Positions 9,155 to 18,896 of a DNA stretch of 64,000 nucleotides are shown here, piece after piece (position 1 is the stretch's first letter; each line of letters begins with the position of its first letter). This DNA is from Elusimicrobium minutum Pei191. GTDB taxonomy: Bacteria > Elusimicrobiota > Elusimicrobia > Elusimicrobiales > Elusimicrobiaceae. The stretch is taken from assembly GCF_000020145.1 (NCBI RefSeq), contig NC_010644.1:62001-126000 (forward strand), written 5' to 3'. Under the pieces are notes generated by a model that saw nothing but the letters and a program-made list of their open reading frames with translations, ran no database searches and was not told the origin of the DNA. A program made the translations under genes and the position numbers.

Positions 9155-9582
9155 TAATAAATGTTTTTTATAAAACCAAAGTTCCTTCCCACTTTAGAAA
9201 AACATCTCTTTTTAAAGCGGGCGTAAGCGCCGCTTTAGGTAAATTCGCGTCAAAAAAAGGCGAGGTAAACTTAATTTTTGTCGATGGGAAAGAAATACAT
9301 AAAATAAATAAAGAATTTCTTAACCACGATTATAAAACCGATGTTATTTCTTTTAATTACCCGTTTCCTCAAAAAGGCGGCGAAGGCCTGCCGTTCGGCG
9401 ATATTTTTGTATGTTACGATGTAGCTAAAGAAAACGCCTCTCTTTACGGACAAGGCGTTTTAAAAGAAATGTTAACTTATGCCGTTCACGGGGCTTTGCA
9501 TCTTGCGGGCATGGATGACGCCACGCCAAAAGAACGCTCCGCCATGGACGATGAGACAGGGCGGATCATCCTTAAAATATAG
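9151..9582 (+). CDS. ybeY: Endoribonuclease YbeY
   Basis: 143 residues, overlapping the phoH stop by four bases. The zinc motif region reads HGALHLAGMDD at about residues 112-122. The first two His ligands are intact, but the third, normally the His of GxDH, is Asp here. YbeY acts in 16S rRNA 3'-end maturation and ribosome quality control. Other family blocks (VNLIFVDGKEIHKIN, DYKTDVISF, FGDIFVC) are intact, so this is very likely a working homologue with an altered ligand. Its 3' end overlaps the convergent DUF4190-like gene by 11 bp. Confidence 0.92.
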   Translation: MIINVFYKTKVPSHFRKTSLFKAGVSAALGKFASKKGEVNLIFVDGKEIHKINKEFLNHDYKTDVISFNYPFPQKGGEGLPFGDIFVCYDVAKENASLYGQGVLKEMLTYAVHGALHLAGMDDATPKERSAMDDETGRIILKI

Positions 9583-9883
9583 TCGCGAGTCCAACCGCTC
9601 CGCCAAAAAGAAGCACAAAAAAGAATATAAGGGCTATCCAGGGTAAAATAACTAAAGCTATGGCTATCCAACCGAAAACATTTGCCATTTTGCTTGCCTG
9701 AAGCGCCCCTTCTAAATCGTTTAATGCTTTTTTATCGTCTACCCGTAAGGCGAAAATAAGCGACGCTATCGCCGCGGGTATGGCAAAAAAGCCCCCCAGG
9801 CAAGATAAACATAAAGATACAACCGCTAAAACAAGATGGTTAGGAATGTCTTTTATATTGGGATGTAGGTTTGTTTCTGTCAT
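9572..9883 (-). CDS. Small membrane protein, DUF4190-like
   Basis: 103 residues with two or three predicted membrane segments (LVLAVVSLCLSCLGGFFAIPAAIASLIFAL and a C-terminal Ile/Val/Phe-rich stretch). The pattern of an N-terminal helix pair followed by a short loop and another hydrophobic segment resembles DUF4190 proteins, whose function is unknown. It stands alone, convergent with ybeY and divergent from gatC. Confidence 0.7.
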   Translation of the reverse strand: MTETNLHPNIKDIPNHLVLAVVSLCLSCLGGFFAIPAAIASLIFALRVDDKKALNDLEGALQASKMANVFGWIAIALVILPWIALIFFFVLLFGGAVGLATIF

Positions 9884-9930
9884 AATAACCCCCGGGAGTT
9901 AAGTAAAATACAACATTTGTGTAAATTATA

Positions 9931-9942
9931 TAAAATATATAT
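9931..9942 (+). promoter_or_regulatory. -10 box abutting gatC, leaderless type
   Basis: TAAAAT followed by 6 nt and the gatC ATG. No Shine-Dalgarno sequence is visible in the AT-only stretch before the start. The same geometry occurs at about nine other genes in this window. Confidence 0.4.
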
Positions 9943-10215
9943 ATGGATACTAAATATATAGAAGGCTTGGCTTTAAGCGCCAAACTAAAATTTACTCAGG
10001 AAGATATTAAAGACTGGAATGAAAACATGTCTAACATTTTCCAATGGCTTGATCAGCTTGAACAGGTTGACACAAGCGGAGCTAAGGCCGATTTCGCCCA
10101 AATACCCCAGCATGTGAGGGAAGATATTGCCGTAATTTCACAAGACAGGGAGGCTATTGTTTGCGCCCTTCCGGAAGTTGAAGATAATATGGCTAAAGTT
10201 AAAAAGGTGCTCTAA
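9943..10215 (+). CDS. gatC: Asp/Glu-tRNA(Asn/Gln) amidotransferase subunit C
   Basis: 90 residues with the typical GatC layout: YIEGLALSAKLKFTQEDI, an amphipathic middle, then a proline-poor C-terminal helix. It stabilises GatA in the GatCAB complex that converts misacylated Glu-tRNA(Gln) or Asp-tRNA(Asn). gatA follows after 3 bp; gatB is not in the window. GltX is present at 25725, in keeping with the indirect route, but the genome must be checked for glnS and asnS. Confidence 0.94.
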   Translation: MDTKYIEGLALSAKLKFTQEDIKDWNENMSNIFQWLDQLEQVDTSGAKADFAQIPQHVREDIAVISQDREAIVCALPEVEDNMAKVKKVL

Positions 10216-10218
10216 TTT

Positions 10219-11643
10219 ATGAAAGCTTTTGAAATAGTACAGGCTGTAAAACAAGGTAAATTAACCGCTGTGGAAGCGGCCAGGGCCAGTTTAAAAATAA
10301 TTAAAGAAAAAAACCCGAAAATCAACGCTTTTGTTGAGGTTTTTGAGCAAGAAGCCCTGCAAAGAGCCAAAGAAATAGACGCCAAAAAAGCAGCGGGCAA
10401 AGAACTTGGCGAATTAGCGGGCGTACCTGTGGGTATTAAAGATAATTTGCTTTATAAAGGCCATAAAGTCACATGCGCTTCCAAAATGCTTTTAAACCAT
10501 ACCGCTGCCTATACAGGCACGGTAGTGCAAAAATTAATTGATGCGGACGCAATTATAATAGGCCGTCTTAATATGGACGAGTTTGCCATGGGTTCCACAA
10601 CGGAAAATTCCGTTTACGGCCCTACTAAAAACCCAATAGACCATACAAGAGTAGCCGGCGGTTCAAGCGGCGGCAGCGCGGCCGCGGTAGCTGCGGGCAT
10701 GGTTCCGTTAACGTTAGGTTCGGATACCGGGGGTTCTATAAGACAGCCCGCCAGTTTTTGCGGTATTGTGGGCATGAAACCCACATACGGCAGAGTTAGC
10801 AGATACGGTATTGTGGCTTTCGCTTCCAGCGCGGACCAAATAGGCCCCTTAGCGGGTGATGTTAAGGACGCGGCCCTTTTATTTAAAGTAATAGCGGATT
10901 TTGATGAAAAAGACTCAACCGTTTCTTCAGCACCCGTTCCTGATGTTTTGGCGAGTCTGAAAAATACGTTAGAAGGCGTTAAAGTCGGTATCCCGGTAGA
11001 CTTTTTTGATAATTTGAATCCTGAAATTAAAGACTCTTTTGACAGAGCAAAAGAAATTTTAAAAAGTTTAGGGGCCGAACTTAAAGAAATTTCGCTTCCT
11101 TTCGCAAAATACAGTGCGCCTTGTTATTATATGATTACCGGCGCGGAAGCGAGTTCCAATCTTTCCCGCTTTGACGGGGTAAGATATGGGTATTCAACGC
11201 CCGTTCCCGCTAACCTTGACGAGGTTTACAGCAAAACCCGTATGGAAGGTTTTGGCATGGAAGTAAAAAGACGCATTATGATAGGGCACTATGTTTTAAG
11301 CAGGGAAAAATATGAAACATGTTTGGTTAAAGCTAAGGAAGTGCGCTCTTTAATAAGAAAAAATTTTAAAGACGCTTTTAAAAACGTTGATATTATTTTA
11401 ACGCCCACTTCCCCCACTGTCGCTACAAAGCAGGGCGCCGCCGTTTTGGACCAGGTTAACACTTATTTAGCGGACCTGTACACCTGCCCCGGAAATATGG
11501 CAAATTTGCCCGGCATTTCCGTTCCCGCGGGGAACAATAAAGAAGGTCTTCCCATAGGGTTACAATTTTATACGGACGAATTTAAAGAGGATGTTTTATT
11601 CCAAGCGGCTTACGCTTACGAAGCAGCTGTAAAAGGTAAATAA
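10219..11643 (+). CDS. gatA: Asp/Glu-tRNA(Asn/Gln) amidotransferase subunit A
   Basis: 474 residues of the amidase signature family. The catalytic Ser-cisSer-Lys triad can be placed: Lys in GVPVGIKDN, cis-Ser in AGGSSGGSAAAVA, and the nucleophile Ser in GSDTGGSIRQPAS. It releases ammonia from glutamine for transamidation. The stop codon shares its last base with the nudix start (TAATG), so gatC, gatA and the nudix gene form one operon. Confidence 0.97.
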   Translation: MKAFEIVQAVKQGKLTAVEAARASLKIIKEKNPKINAFVEVFEQEALQRAKEIDAKKAAGKELGELAGVPVGIKDNLLYKGHKVTCASKMLLNHTAAYTGTVVQKLIDADAIIIGRLNMDEFAMGSTTENSVYGPTKNPIDHTRVAGGSSGGSAAAVAAGMVPLTLGSDTGGSIRQPASFCGIVGMKPTYGRVSRYGIVAFASSADQIGPLAGDVKDAALLFKVIADFDEKDSTVSSAPVPDVLASLKNTLEGVKVGIPVDFFDNLNPEIKDSFDRAKEILKSLGAELKEISLPFAKYSAPCYYMITGAEASSNLSRFDGVRYGYSTPVPANLDEVYSKTRMEGFGMEVKRRIMIGHYVLSREKYETCLVKAKEVRSLIRKNFKDAFKNVDIILTPTSPTVATKQGAAVLDQVNTYLADLYTCPGNMANLPGISVPAGNNKEGLPIGLQFYTDEFKEDVLFQAAYAYEAAVKGK

Positions 11644-12086
11644 TGATTGTATCGGAATTTTCCTGCGGAGGAGTAGTTTTAGAAGGCAGAAAAGTGCTTC
11701 TCGTGCAAGTTAAAAACATGAAGGGCAAAAAATTGTGGACGTTTCCCAAAGGTCATATTGAACCCGGTGAAACGCCGCGCCAGGCCGCGCTTCGCGAAGT
11801 GTTGGAAGAAACCGGGCATAAAGCTTCTATAGTAAGGCCTATTATAAGAGTTAAATACGCTTTTACATTTCAGGGAAACTACGTTAAAAAAACGGTGCAG
11901 TGGTATTTAATGAAAAAGCTTGGCCGTATAGGCAAGCCCGACGCGTCCGAAATACTTGCTGTCAGGTGGGTGTCAGTAACAAAAGCTAAAGAAATGGTGC
12001 AGTATCCAAGTGACTTAAGGCTTATTGATATGGTAGAAACAACACTTCCGCCCGGCCCTGAAGTGGCAGATGATTTTGAAGAATAA
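11643..12086 (+). CDS. Nudix hydrolase
   Basis: 147 residues with a complete Nudix box at about residues 37-59 (GHIEPGETPRQAALREVLEETG). It begins SEFSCGGVVLEGRKVLLVQ, a pattern seen in diadenosine polyphosphate or ADP-ribose type hydrolases; WTFPKGHIEPGE resembles Ap4A hydrolases of the MutT group. The substrate is not decidable from sequence. It overlaps gatA by one base and ends at a strong terminator. Confidence 0.93.
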   Translation: MIVSEFSCGGVVLEGRKVLLVQVKNMKGKKLWTFPKGHIEPGETPRQAALREVLEETGHKASIVRPIIRVKYAFTFQGNYVKKTVQWYLMKKLGRIGKPDASEILAVRWVSVTKAKEMVQYPSDLRLIDMVETTLPPGPEVADDFEE

Positions 12087-12119
12087 AAAAAACCGCCTCT
12101 TATAAGAGGCGGTTTTTTT
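12086..12119. terminator. Bidirectional intrinsic terminator
   Basis: AAACCGCCTCT-TATA-AGAGGCGGTTTTTTT between the convergent nudix gene and the DMT transporter, with a perfect 11 bp stem. Confidence 0.92.
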
Positions 12120-13005
12120 ATTTCTTTATCGGTTTTTGAATCATTAATAAACTTATAAAAATTAAGAATACGCCAAAAAATTCATTACCCGCGGGTATTC
12201 TGCCTGTTGACCCAAAGTCTAAAATAAGCGCGACTATAGGAACAAGATATGTTACTGCCGATGCTCTTAAAGCGCCAAGTCTTCTTATTAACTCAAGCAA
12301 AAGTAAAAACGCTATAGCGCTTGAAAATACGCCCACATAAATCATTGAACCCAGCACTTTGGGCTGGGTTAAAGTTTCGGCCGATGGCATTGTGCCGAAG
12401 CAAACGCTTATAATTGCCAAAATAACCGCGGAAAAAACATATTGGTGGAAAATATTTCCTTCTATTGAGATTGTATTATGGTCAACCATTAAATGTTTAG
12501 TGGCAACATTTCCGGCCGCGTAAGAAATTGCCATGCCAACTAAAGCTAAGCAGCCGTAAAATTCGCTCATTTGCCCGCTGAAATGCACTTTGGGAAGCAT
12601 AATACAAAGTATACCGCCGACGCCTATTAAAACGCCGCCGGCTCTTCTCCAGGTAAAGGAATCAACGCCTTTTAAAAATGCGGCTCCCATGACAAAAGCC
12701 CATATCGGAACGGTGCCGTTAAAAATGCCCGCCACCCCGGAAGGAATGTGCTGCTGGCCCCAAAACATTAACATAAAAGGTAAGGAGATAAGCAATGAAC
12801 TTAATACCCACGGTTTCCAAATTTCTTTAAGGGGTATTTTAATGCTTTTGCGTCTTACAATAAAAAGAATTATAAAAAATAAAAGGCCGAAAAAAACCCT
12901 TGATAACGCGCCGTAATAAGGGTCAACTTCCGTTACTATATTTTTTGTAGCTAAAAAAGCGCTGCCCCAGCAAAAAGCCAAAGCAAGAAAATAAAATTGT
13001 GTCAT
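12118..13005 (-). CDS. EamA/DMT-family transporter
   Basis: 295 residues with about ten hydrophobic segments in two repeats, each of the EamA (DMT) type: ALAFCWGSAFLATKNIV at the start and an inner repeat with GCLALVGMAISYAAGNVATKHLM. The family exports or imports small metabolites; the substrate cannot be predicted. AGGAG precedes the start. It is divergent from the PAT-family transporter gene. Confidence 0.9.
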   Translation of the reverse strand: MTQFYFLALAFCWGSAFLATKNIVTEVDPYYGALSRVFFGLLFFIILFIVRRKSIKIPLKEIWKPWVLSSLLISLPFMLMFWGQQHIPSGVAGIFNGTVPIWAFVMGAAFLKGVDSFTWRRAGGVLIGVGGILCIMLPKVHFSGQMSEFYGCLALVGMAISYAAGNVATKHLMVDHNTISIEGNIFHQYVFSAVILAIISVCFGTMPSAETLTQPKVLGSMIYVGVFSSAIAFLLLLELIRRLGALRASAVTYLVPIVALILDFGSTGRIPAGNEFFGVFLIFISLLMIQKPIKK

Positions 13006-13077
13006 TTTTTTTTAATCTCCTTTTTAATATTATATTATGTTTTTAGGATTAAATACGCTAACTGTAACGGAATGAAT

Positions 13078-14343
13078 ATGAAAAAAACTTGGTTCTTTAT
13101 ACCCACGCTGTATTTTGCCGAAGGCTTGCCGTTTGTTATTGTAAACGTGGTGTCGCCCGTTATATATACTAAACTCGGCGTGGCGGAAAACATTATGTCT
13201 TTTTATACCGGCTTTTTGTACCTGCCCTGGGTTTTAAAAATGTTTTGGAGCCCTCTTCTTGAAAACAAAAGCAAAAGAAGCTGGGTTTTGGGCACCCAGT
13301 TGGCTTTGTCCGCGGTATTTGTATTGATAGCTTTAAGTTTTCAGCTTAACAATTATTTTCTTTATTCCTTAATTGGGTTTTTTACGGGCGCTTTTATAAG
13401 TGCTACATATGATATCGCTACCGACGGATATTACATGCTCGCTTTAGATAAAAAGGAACAAGCTTTTTTTGTGGGCATAAGAACATTTTTTTACCGTCTT
13501 GCCATGATTTTCGCAAGCGGTATTTTGGTTATGATAGCGGGTGTTATAGAGGAGCGGACGGGAAATATTCCTTTAAGCTGGACAGCGGCTATGTTTATAG
13601 CGTCGGGCGTTTTTGGCTTATTTTTTGTGTTTCATATTTTTATTTTACATAAAGAACGCATTGAGGAAACAGTAAAAAATAATACGGTTTTTACAAATTT
13701 TTTTGATTCATTTAAAGCTTATTTTACACAAAAAAACATTGTGATAATAATTTGTTTTATATTGTTTTACCGGTTGGGTGAGGCCAGTTTTGAAAAAATG
13801 ATACCGCCTTTTTTAACAAGTGCGCGCGAATTGGGCGGGCTTGGAATGAGCACCAAAATGTACGGATTTGTTAAAGGAACTATAGGCATTATATCTTTAA
13901 TGGCCGGGAATATTTTAGGCGGTATAGCTCTTTCTAAATACGGTTTTAAAAAATGTATATGGCCTTTTGTGATAATGCTTAACGTACCTACGGTTTTTTA
14001 CGTTATACTTGCCATATTCCAGCCGGGCGCTTTAGTAACTGCGGCTTTACTTAGTTTTGAACAATTCGGTTATGGGCTTGGTTTTATGGCATTTACCGTT
14101 TTTATAATGAACGTGAGTATAGCAAGTAAATACGCTACGTCGCATTACGCGATATCAACGGGTATAATGGGCCTTGGAATGATGGTGCCCAGCATGTTAA
14201 GCGGCAGCCTGAAAATGGCGTTAGGTTATACAAATTTCTTTATTTTAGCCTGCTTTTTAAGCATTCCCAGCTTTTTGCTTATTCCTTTTGTGCTTAAAAT
14301 CTATAAAGGCCTGGAGGGCGGGGCTTTGCACAATGCTGATTAA
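13078..14343 (+). CDS. Major facilitator transporter, PAT/AmpG-like
   Basis: About 421 residues from the ATG at 13078 (an ATG at 13072 is equally possible). An upstream in-frame start at 12997 would overlap the divergent gene and is rejected. It has about 12 membrane segments. The N-terminus TWFFIPTLYFAEGLPFVIVNVVSPV and the loop WVLKMFWSPLLEN (with LKxxWxP) are typical of AmpG/PAT permeases, including muropeptide and acetyl-CoA transporters. A muropeptide role would fit the NagZ-like enzyme at 28391, but the substrate is inference only. Confidence 0.85.
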   Translation: MKKTWFFIPTLYFAEGLPFVIVNVVSPVIYTKLGVAENIMSFYTGFLYLPWVLKMFWSPLLENKSKRSWVLGTQLALSAVFVLIALSFQLNNYFLYSLIGFFTGAFISATYDIATDGYYMLALDKKEQAFFVGIRTFFYRLAMIFASGILVMIAGVIEERTGNIPLSWTAAMFIASGVFGLFFVFHIFILHKERIEETVKNNTVFTNFFDSFKAYFTQKNIVIIICFILFYRLGEASFEKMIPPFLTSARELGGLGMSTKMYGFVKGTIGIISLMAGNILGGIALSKYGFKKCIWPFVIMLNVPTVFYVILAIFQPGALVTAALLSFEQFGYGLGFMAFTVFIMNVSIASKYATSHYAISTGIMGLGMMVPSMLSGSLKMALGYTNFFILACFLSIPSFLLIPFVLKIYKGLEGGALHNAD

Positions 14344-14356
14344 AACATGTAAACTT

Positions 14357-14365
14357 TGGTATAAT
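14357..14365 (+). promoter_or_regulatory. Extended -10 promoter of rpmB
   Basis: TTTGG-TATAAT: TG, one base and a consensus TATAAT, 32 nt before the rpmB ATG. No good -35 box is visible. Confidence 0.55.
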
Positions 14366-14397
14366 ATATATATAAATTAAATAATCAGGAAGTGAAT

Positions 14398-14592
14398 ATG
14401 TCATACAAATGTCAATTATGTGGGAAAGGCTCCGTAACAGGCGGTTCTTACAGTCACTCACATAGAAATACAAAAAGAACTTTTAGACCAAACCTTCAAA
14501 AACAAAAAGTTGTTCTTGAGGGCAAAACACAAACTGCCTATGTCTGCACAAAATGCATCAAAAGCGGTTTTACAACAAAACCTGTCAAATAA
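14398..14592 (+). CDS. rpmB: Ribosomal protein L28
   Basis: 64 residues from the ATG at 14398, with AGGA upstream; the GTG at 14392 is not needed. The L28 pattern is clear: CQLCGKGSVTGGSYSHSHRNTKRTFRPNLQ, then VCTKCIKSG. The C-x2-C near the start and C-x2-C near the end make this the zinc-binding form. It is a single-gene transcript between its own promoter and terminator. Confidence 0.97.
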   Translation: MSYKCQLCGKGSVTGGSYSHSHRNTKRTFRPNLQKQKVVLEGKTQTAYVCTKCIKSGFTTKPVK

Positions 14593-14612
14593 GGAAAAGT
14601 TTGTATTTTTAA

Positions 14613-14652
14613 TAAGCCCGTGCTTAAGAGTTTGAGTACGGGCTTTTGTTTT
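14613..14652 (+). terminator. Terminator after rpmB
   Basis: AAGCCCGT, a loop of about 14 nt, then ACGGGCTTTTGTTTT. Confidence 0.75.
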
Positions 14653-14688
14653 ACAATTATTATTTGAAAGGTTAAATATTTTACAAAA

Positions 14689-17007
14689 ATGAAAAAAATA
14701 CTATTTTTATTATTAATTTTAACATCCGCAGGCCTTTTCGCGCAGGAAACGGAAATGAACGCAACCGGCCCGTGGATGGTGTGTGAAGTAGCCGTATCCG
14801 GGTTAAAAAACGTAGCTAAAAAAACAGTAACCAAAGCGGTGCACGCCAAAAAAGGCGTTATGTATGAACGAGGTTTTGTTTACGACGATATGCAGGCAAT
14901 CATTTCTTTGGGAAGTTTTGATAATGCGGAAGTAGACATAAGCCCCATGGAAGGTGAGCGCAAAAACAAAGAAGATAAAGAATTTCACCCCTGTTTTAAA
15001 GTTACCTACATTGTAAAAGAAAAACCTATTTTTGACGCTATTACCTATGAAGGAAGGAAAAGATTAAGCCGAACCGCGATTACCGAGGCTATGACTTTAA
15101 AAATTAAAGATCCTTTTAATGAAACAAAGCTGGTTTCCGATTTAGAACGCATTAAAGCCAAATATGCGGAAAAAGGATATATTAACGCCGACATTAAATA
15201 TGAAACAGAAGTTAATGAAAAATTAAATATTGTTACCGTAAAGTTTATTATTGACGAAGGCCAAAGGGCGAGGGTTAAAGAGGTTGGTATCGAGGGTGCG
15301 AATTTAATACCTTCTAGAAAACTTGTTAAAAAGACCGCAAACAGGCCCGGAAAAGTTTTCAAACCACAAAAATTGCAGCAAGATTATGTAAAGATGACTC
15401 TTTACGGCCGCAACAAAGGTTTTAGCGAGTATGAAATAACCCCGCCGCAGATTGACATGAATGATGAAAAAAGCGAGATTACTATTAACTATGATGTAAC
15501 GGAAGGAGCAAAAGCGCAATACGGAACAGCTGCTTTTGACGGCAATACTGTCTTTACCGATGAAGAATTACAAAAGCAAATTTTTTTCAGGGAAGGCAAA
15601 ACATATACCCAAAAAAGCTTTGATATGACTATGCGTGATTTGCAGGAACAATACGCTAACAAAGGGTATTTAAACGCAAAAATTAATCCCATAAGAACAA
15701 TTGACGACGCGGGCAGACTTAATATCCTTTTTGATATAAGCGAAAGCCATATTTTTTACATTGACCATGTTGACGTTACCGGGTATGAGACTACAAGAAG
15801 AAACGTTCTTGCCCGTGAAATAACGGTTAAACCCGGCGATTTATTTGATTATTCTAAGATACGCAGATCGCAAACAAGGCTTTTAAACTTAGGGTTTATT
15901 AACGATGTGCAGCTTGATATTTCGCCTACGGCGTATCCCGACAGGGTAGACGTAGGCTTTAACGTAGTTGAAGGCCGTCCCGGCATGTTTACTGCCGGTG
16001 TCGCCATGTCTTCTTTAGACGGTTTATACGGTGAAGTCAGCGTCAGCCACATGAATTTATTCGGGCGGGCACAAAGGCTTAATTTAAGAACGCAGTTTGG
16101 TAAAAATTTACTTGACTATACGATAGGCTGGTCTACGCCGTGGGTTTTTGACAGGCCTGTTTCTTTCGGAGTGGATGCTTTTAACACAAGGCGTTACCGC
16201 CCTTTTAGGAGTGAATCGCGCGCGTATACGGATAGAAGGATTGGCGGAAGGGTAAGAGTCGGGCCTAGATTTTCAGATGATATTTACCAATTGGCTTTTT
16301 CCTATACATTCCAAAACATTGATATTTATGACATAGATGACCAGTTTAAAGGGGACATTGACAGCGAAAGGTTAAACTCTTCCTCTTTCAGCGCGGATTT
16401 CGCAATAGACACGCGTGATAATATTTGGGACCCTACCACCGGTTGGCGTAACTCCATCGGGCTTGAACTTACCGGCGGCCCTTTAATGGGAGATTTGGAT
16501 TTATGGACAATAAATTTACGCTCAATTTTTAACCGTACTTTAATAAATATCGGCGGTAACTATCCTATAGTTTTTGTGTTGTCTAATAAATTCGCGTCAA
16601 CAAATGCTTACGGAAGGACGGGAGAGGTGCCCGTGTTTGAAAGATTTTTTATAGGCGGCGCCGATACAATAAGAGGTTATGACCATAACGGACAAGTTGG
16701 GCCGCAGGACGGCGGTAATATGTATTTTGTATCTTCGGCGGAAGTTCGTCTTCCTCTCGCAAGAGAGGGCAGAAGAAGCATTGCCCAGCTTGCGGCGTTT
16801 TTTGATATAGGAAACTCATGGAAAAGCGCAAGCGATGTAAGGTTTAGAATGGGCCCCGAAGAGGACGAGTTTAAAGCCGGCGTAGGTTTGGGGTTAAGGT
16901 TTGCCACTCCGCAGCTTCCCATACGTATAGACTGGGGGTATGGTTTGAACCACAGGCCGGGTGAATCAAGAACCAAGTTCTATTTTAATATGTCTAACGC
17001 GTTTTAA
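14689..17007 (+). CDS. bamA: Outer-membrane protein assembly factor BamA
   Basis: 772 residues. A signal peptide (KKILFLLLILTSAGLFA) is followed by POTRA repeats over about residues 25-420 and an Omp85 barrel. The L6 signature IRGY is seen in GADTIRGYDHNGQ, and the protein ends in an aromatic residue (NMSNAF), as expected for an outer-membrane barrel. It inserts beta-barrel proteins into the outer membrane. It opens a same-strand block with skp and the lpx genes, the usual order in many diderms. Confidence 0.96.
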   Translation: MKKILFLLLILTSAGLFAQETEMNATGPWMVCEVAVSGLKNVAKKTVTKAVHAKKGVMYERGFVYDDMQAIISLGSFDNAEVDISPMEGERKNKEDKEFHPCFKVTYIVKEKPIFDAITYEGRKRLSRTAITEAMTLKIKDPFNETKLVSDLERIKAKYAEKGYINADIKYETEVNEKLNIVTVKFIIDEGQRARVKEVGIEGANLIPSRKLVKKTANRPGKVFKPQKLQQDYVKMTLYGRNKGFSEYEITPPQIDMNDEKSEITINYDVTEGAKAQYGTAAFDGNTVFTDEELQKQIFFREGKTYTQKSFDMTMRDLQEQYANKGYLNAKINPIRTIDDAGRLNILFDISESHIFYIDHVDVTGYETTRRNVLAREITVKPGDLFDYSKIRRSQTRLLNLGFINDVQLDISPTAYPDRVDVGFNVVEGRPGMFTAGVAMSSLDGLYGEVSVSHMNLFGRAQRLNLRTQFGKNLLDYTIGWSTPWVFDRPVSFGVDAFNTRRYRPFRSESRAYTDRRIGGRVRVGPRFSDDIYQLAFSYTFQNIDIYDIDDQFKGDIDSERLNSSSFSADFAIDTRDNIWDPTTGWRNSIGLELTGGPLMGDLDLWTINLRSIFNRTLINIGGNYPIVFVLSNKFASTNAYGRTGEVPVFERFFIGGADTIRGYDHNGQVGPQDGGNMYFVSSAEVRLPLAREGRRSIAQLAAFFDIGNSWKSASDVRFRMGPEEDEFKAGVGLGLRFATPQLPIRIDWGYGLNHRPGESRTKFYFNMSNAF

Positions 17008-17026
17008 TTTTTTTAGGCGGGTACGA

Positions 17027-17851
17027 ATGACGGGTAAAAAAACAAGTGTATTAATGTTTCTTTTTTTACTGGCCTCTTTAGTTTACGGACAGGGGAAAAA
17101 TGTTTTGTCCGCCGACGGCCCCGATAAGGTAATTACGGGCAAACCGGTTGTCGCTTATATTGACATGGATTATGTTTTTAAAAACCACCCGTGGACTTCT
17201 TTGACTAAAACAGAACTTCAAAACCGGCTTAAAAGCAAAGCTTTGGAAATTGACGGGTTAAAAAAAGATATTGAAAATTTAAAAAATGAAAACATTGAGC
17301 TTAGCGAGGGGCTTGACGTTATTCGCCCTTTTTATCAAAAAAGATATGTAAGCCAAATGTCGGAAATAAAGCCCGTAGGCCCCGATTGGGCCGAGCAGGA
17401 AAAAATATACCAAATAGCGGATGAGCTTGCTTTTTCCGGCGCGGATATAAGGTTTAACAGCCCTTTAGATTCTAATAAATATATAGAAGAAACAGAGGCA
17501 AAGATAGAGGATAATACAAGGCAGATAATGGAGAAAAGCCTTAAAATAGATATAGAAAGATTTGAAACAAGAAATAAAGTAAAACAGGAAGAGCAGGTTG
17601 AAGTCCAGGAAATTCTTGAAGATATTTATGCCGAGCTTAAATTATTTTGCATGAAAAGGAATGTGGCTATAGTAGTAAATAAGAAAGATATTTTATATGG
17701 ACAAAAACCGGTTGATATAACCACGGAATTTGCGCAAAGAATCCAGAAAACAAGAAAAGACGGAAAAAGTAAAAAGAAAAATAAAAGTCCGGTGATTTTG
17801 GAACTGGATTCTAAAAAAGCGCCCGAAATTAATATAAAAAAGGAGGAATAA
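17027..17851 (+). CDS. Skp/OmpH-family periplasmic chaperone
   Basis: 274 residues from the ATG at 17027, which has an AGGCGGG site; the ORF can be extended into bamA but that would bury the signal peptide ([15 protein letters not shown]). [13 protein letters not shown], a long coiled-coil region, and the closing block [20 protein letters not shown]...[10 protein letters not shown] match OmpH/Skp. It is longer than E. coli Skp (about 161 residues), with an inserted segment and a Lys-rich tail. It likely carries outer-membrane proteins to BamA. Confidence 0.85.
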
Positions 17852-17855
17852 TATA

Positions 17856-18881
17856 ATGCAGATTTCATTAGAAGAATTAGTAAAAATCACAGGCGGGGAA
17901 TTAAGAGGAAATAAAGATTTTCAAATTACCGCTCCCTGCAGCATAGACAACCCTAAAGAAGACGCCGTTTGTTATTTTTCCGACGGGTCTAAAGCGGAAT
18001 CTATTTCTTCTATAAAGGCGGGCTGCTTTATACTGCCTTCTAAAATTAAAGAAACTTTTAAAACGGATAAAAACGTTATTTTCGCAGATAATCCGGAATG
18101 GGCTTTTACGCTTTTTTTAAGACATTATGACAGCTCCAAACCAAAATTTGACAGAGGCGTGCACCCCACGGCTGTTATAGGTAAAAATGTTGTGTTGGGA
18201 AATAATATTACCGTAGGCGCATACAGCGTTATTGAAGATGATGTAACATTAGGTGATAATACCGTTATTTACCCGCACGTTTATATAGGCCGAAGAACTT
18301 TTGTAGGCAAGGATTGTATTCTTTACCCAAATGTTGTGGTAAGGGAAGAATGTATTATTAAAGACAGGGTTATAATTGAAGCGGGCGCGACAATAGGGAC
18401 TGACGGGTTCGGTTTTGTGTTGGTTAATTACAAACATGAAAAAATACCCCAAGTAGGCAATGTTATAATTGAGTCAGACTCTGAAATCGGCGCGAACACC
18501 ACAATTGACAGAGCCAAAATTGACAGCACGGTTATAGGCGTTAATGTTAAAGTTGACAATCTTACGCAACTTGCGCATAATGTTAAGGTTGGGCAGGGAA
18601 GCATTATTATATCCCAAGTGGGGGTAGCCGGGTCGACCGAAATAGGCCGGGGCGTTGTTTTAGCGGGGCAGGTTGGCGTGGCAGGCCACATTAAAATAGG
18701 CGACGGCGTACAAGTAGGCGCGCAGTCAGGCATTATGCAAGATATTCCCGCGGGTAAAAAAATGTTCGGTACTCCTGTCAGAGACTATATGGAAACTTTA
18801 AAACTTTACGCGGCGCTGCCGTATCTTTCTGAAATGGTAAGAGAATTTAGGAAGCGTAAAAAAACAGAAGAAAATAAATAA
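17856..18881 (+). CDS. lpxD: UDP-3-O-acylglucosamine N-acyltransferase
   Basis: 341 residues. An N-terminal uridine-binding domain precedes a long run of hexapeptide repeats. The catalytic His is expected in QLAHNVKVG, followed by the family block [12 protein letters not shown] and GQVGVAGH. It catalyses the third step of lipid A synthesis. AGGAGG precedes the start. It sits between skp and lpxC in the lipid A operon. Confidence 0.97.
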
Positions 18882-18896
18882 AAGGGCAACTAAAAA

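Noticed and set aside
12997-13077. N-terminal extension of the PAT-type transporter
   Set aside because: It overlaps the divergent transporter start and adds a stretch unlike the family.
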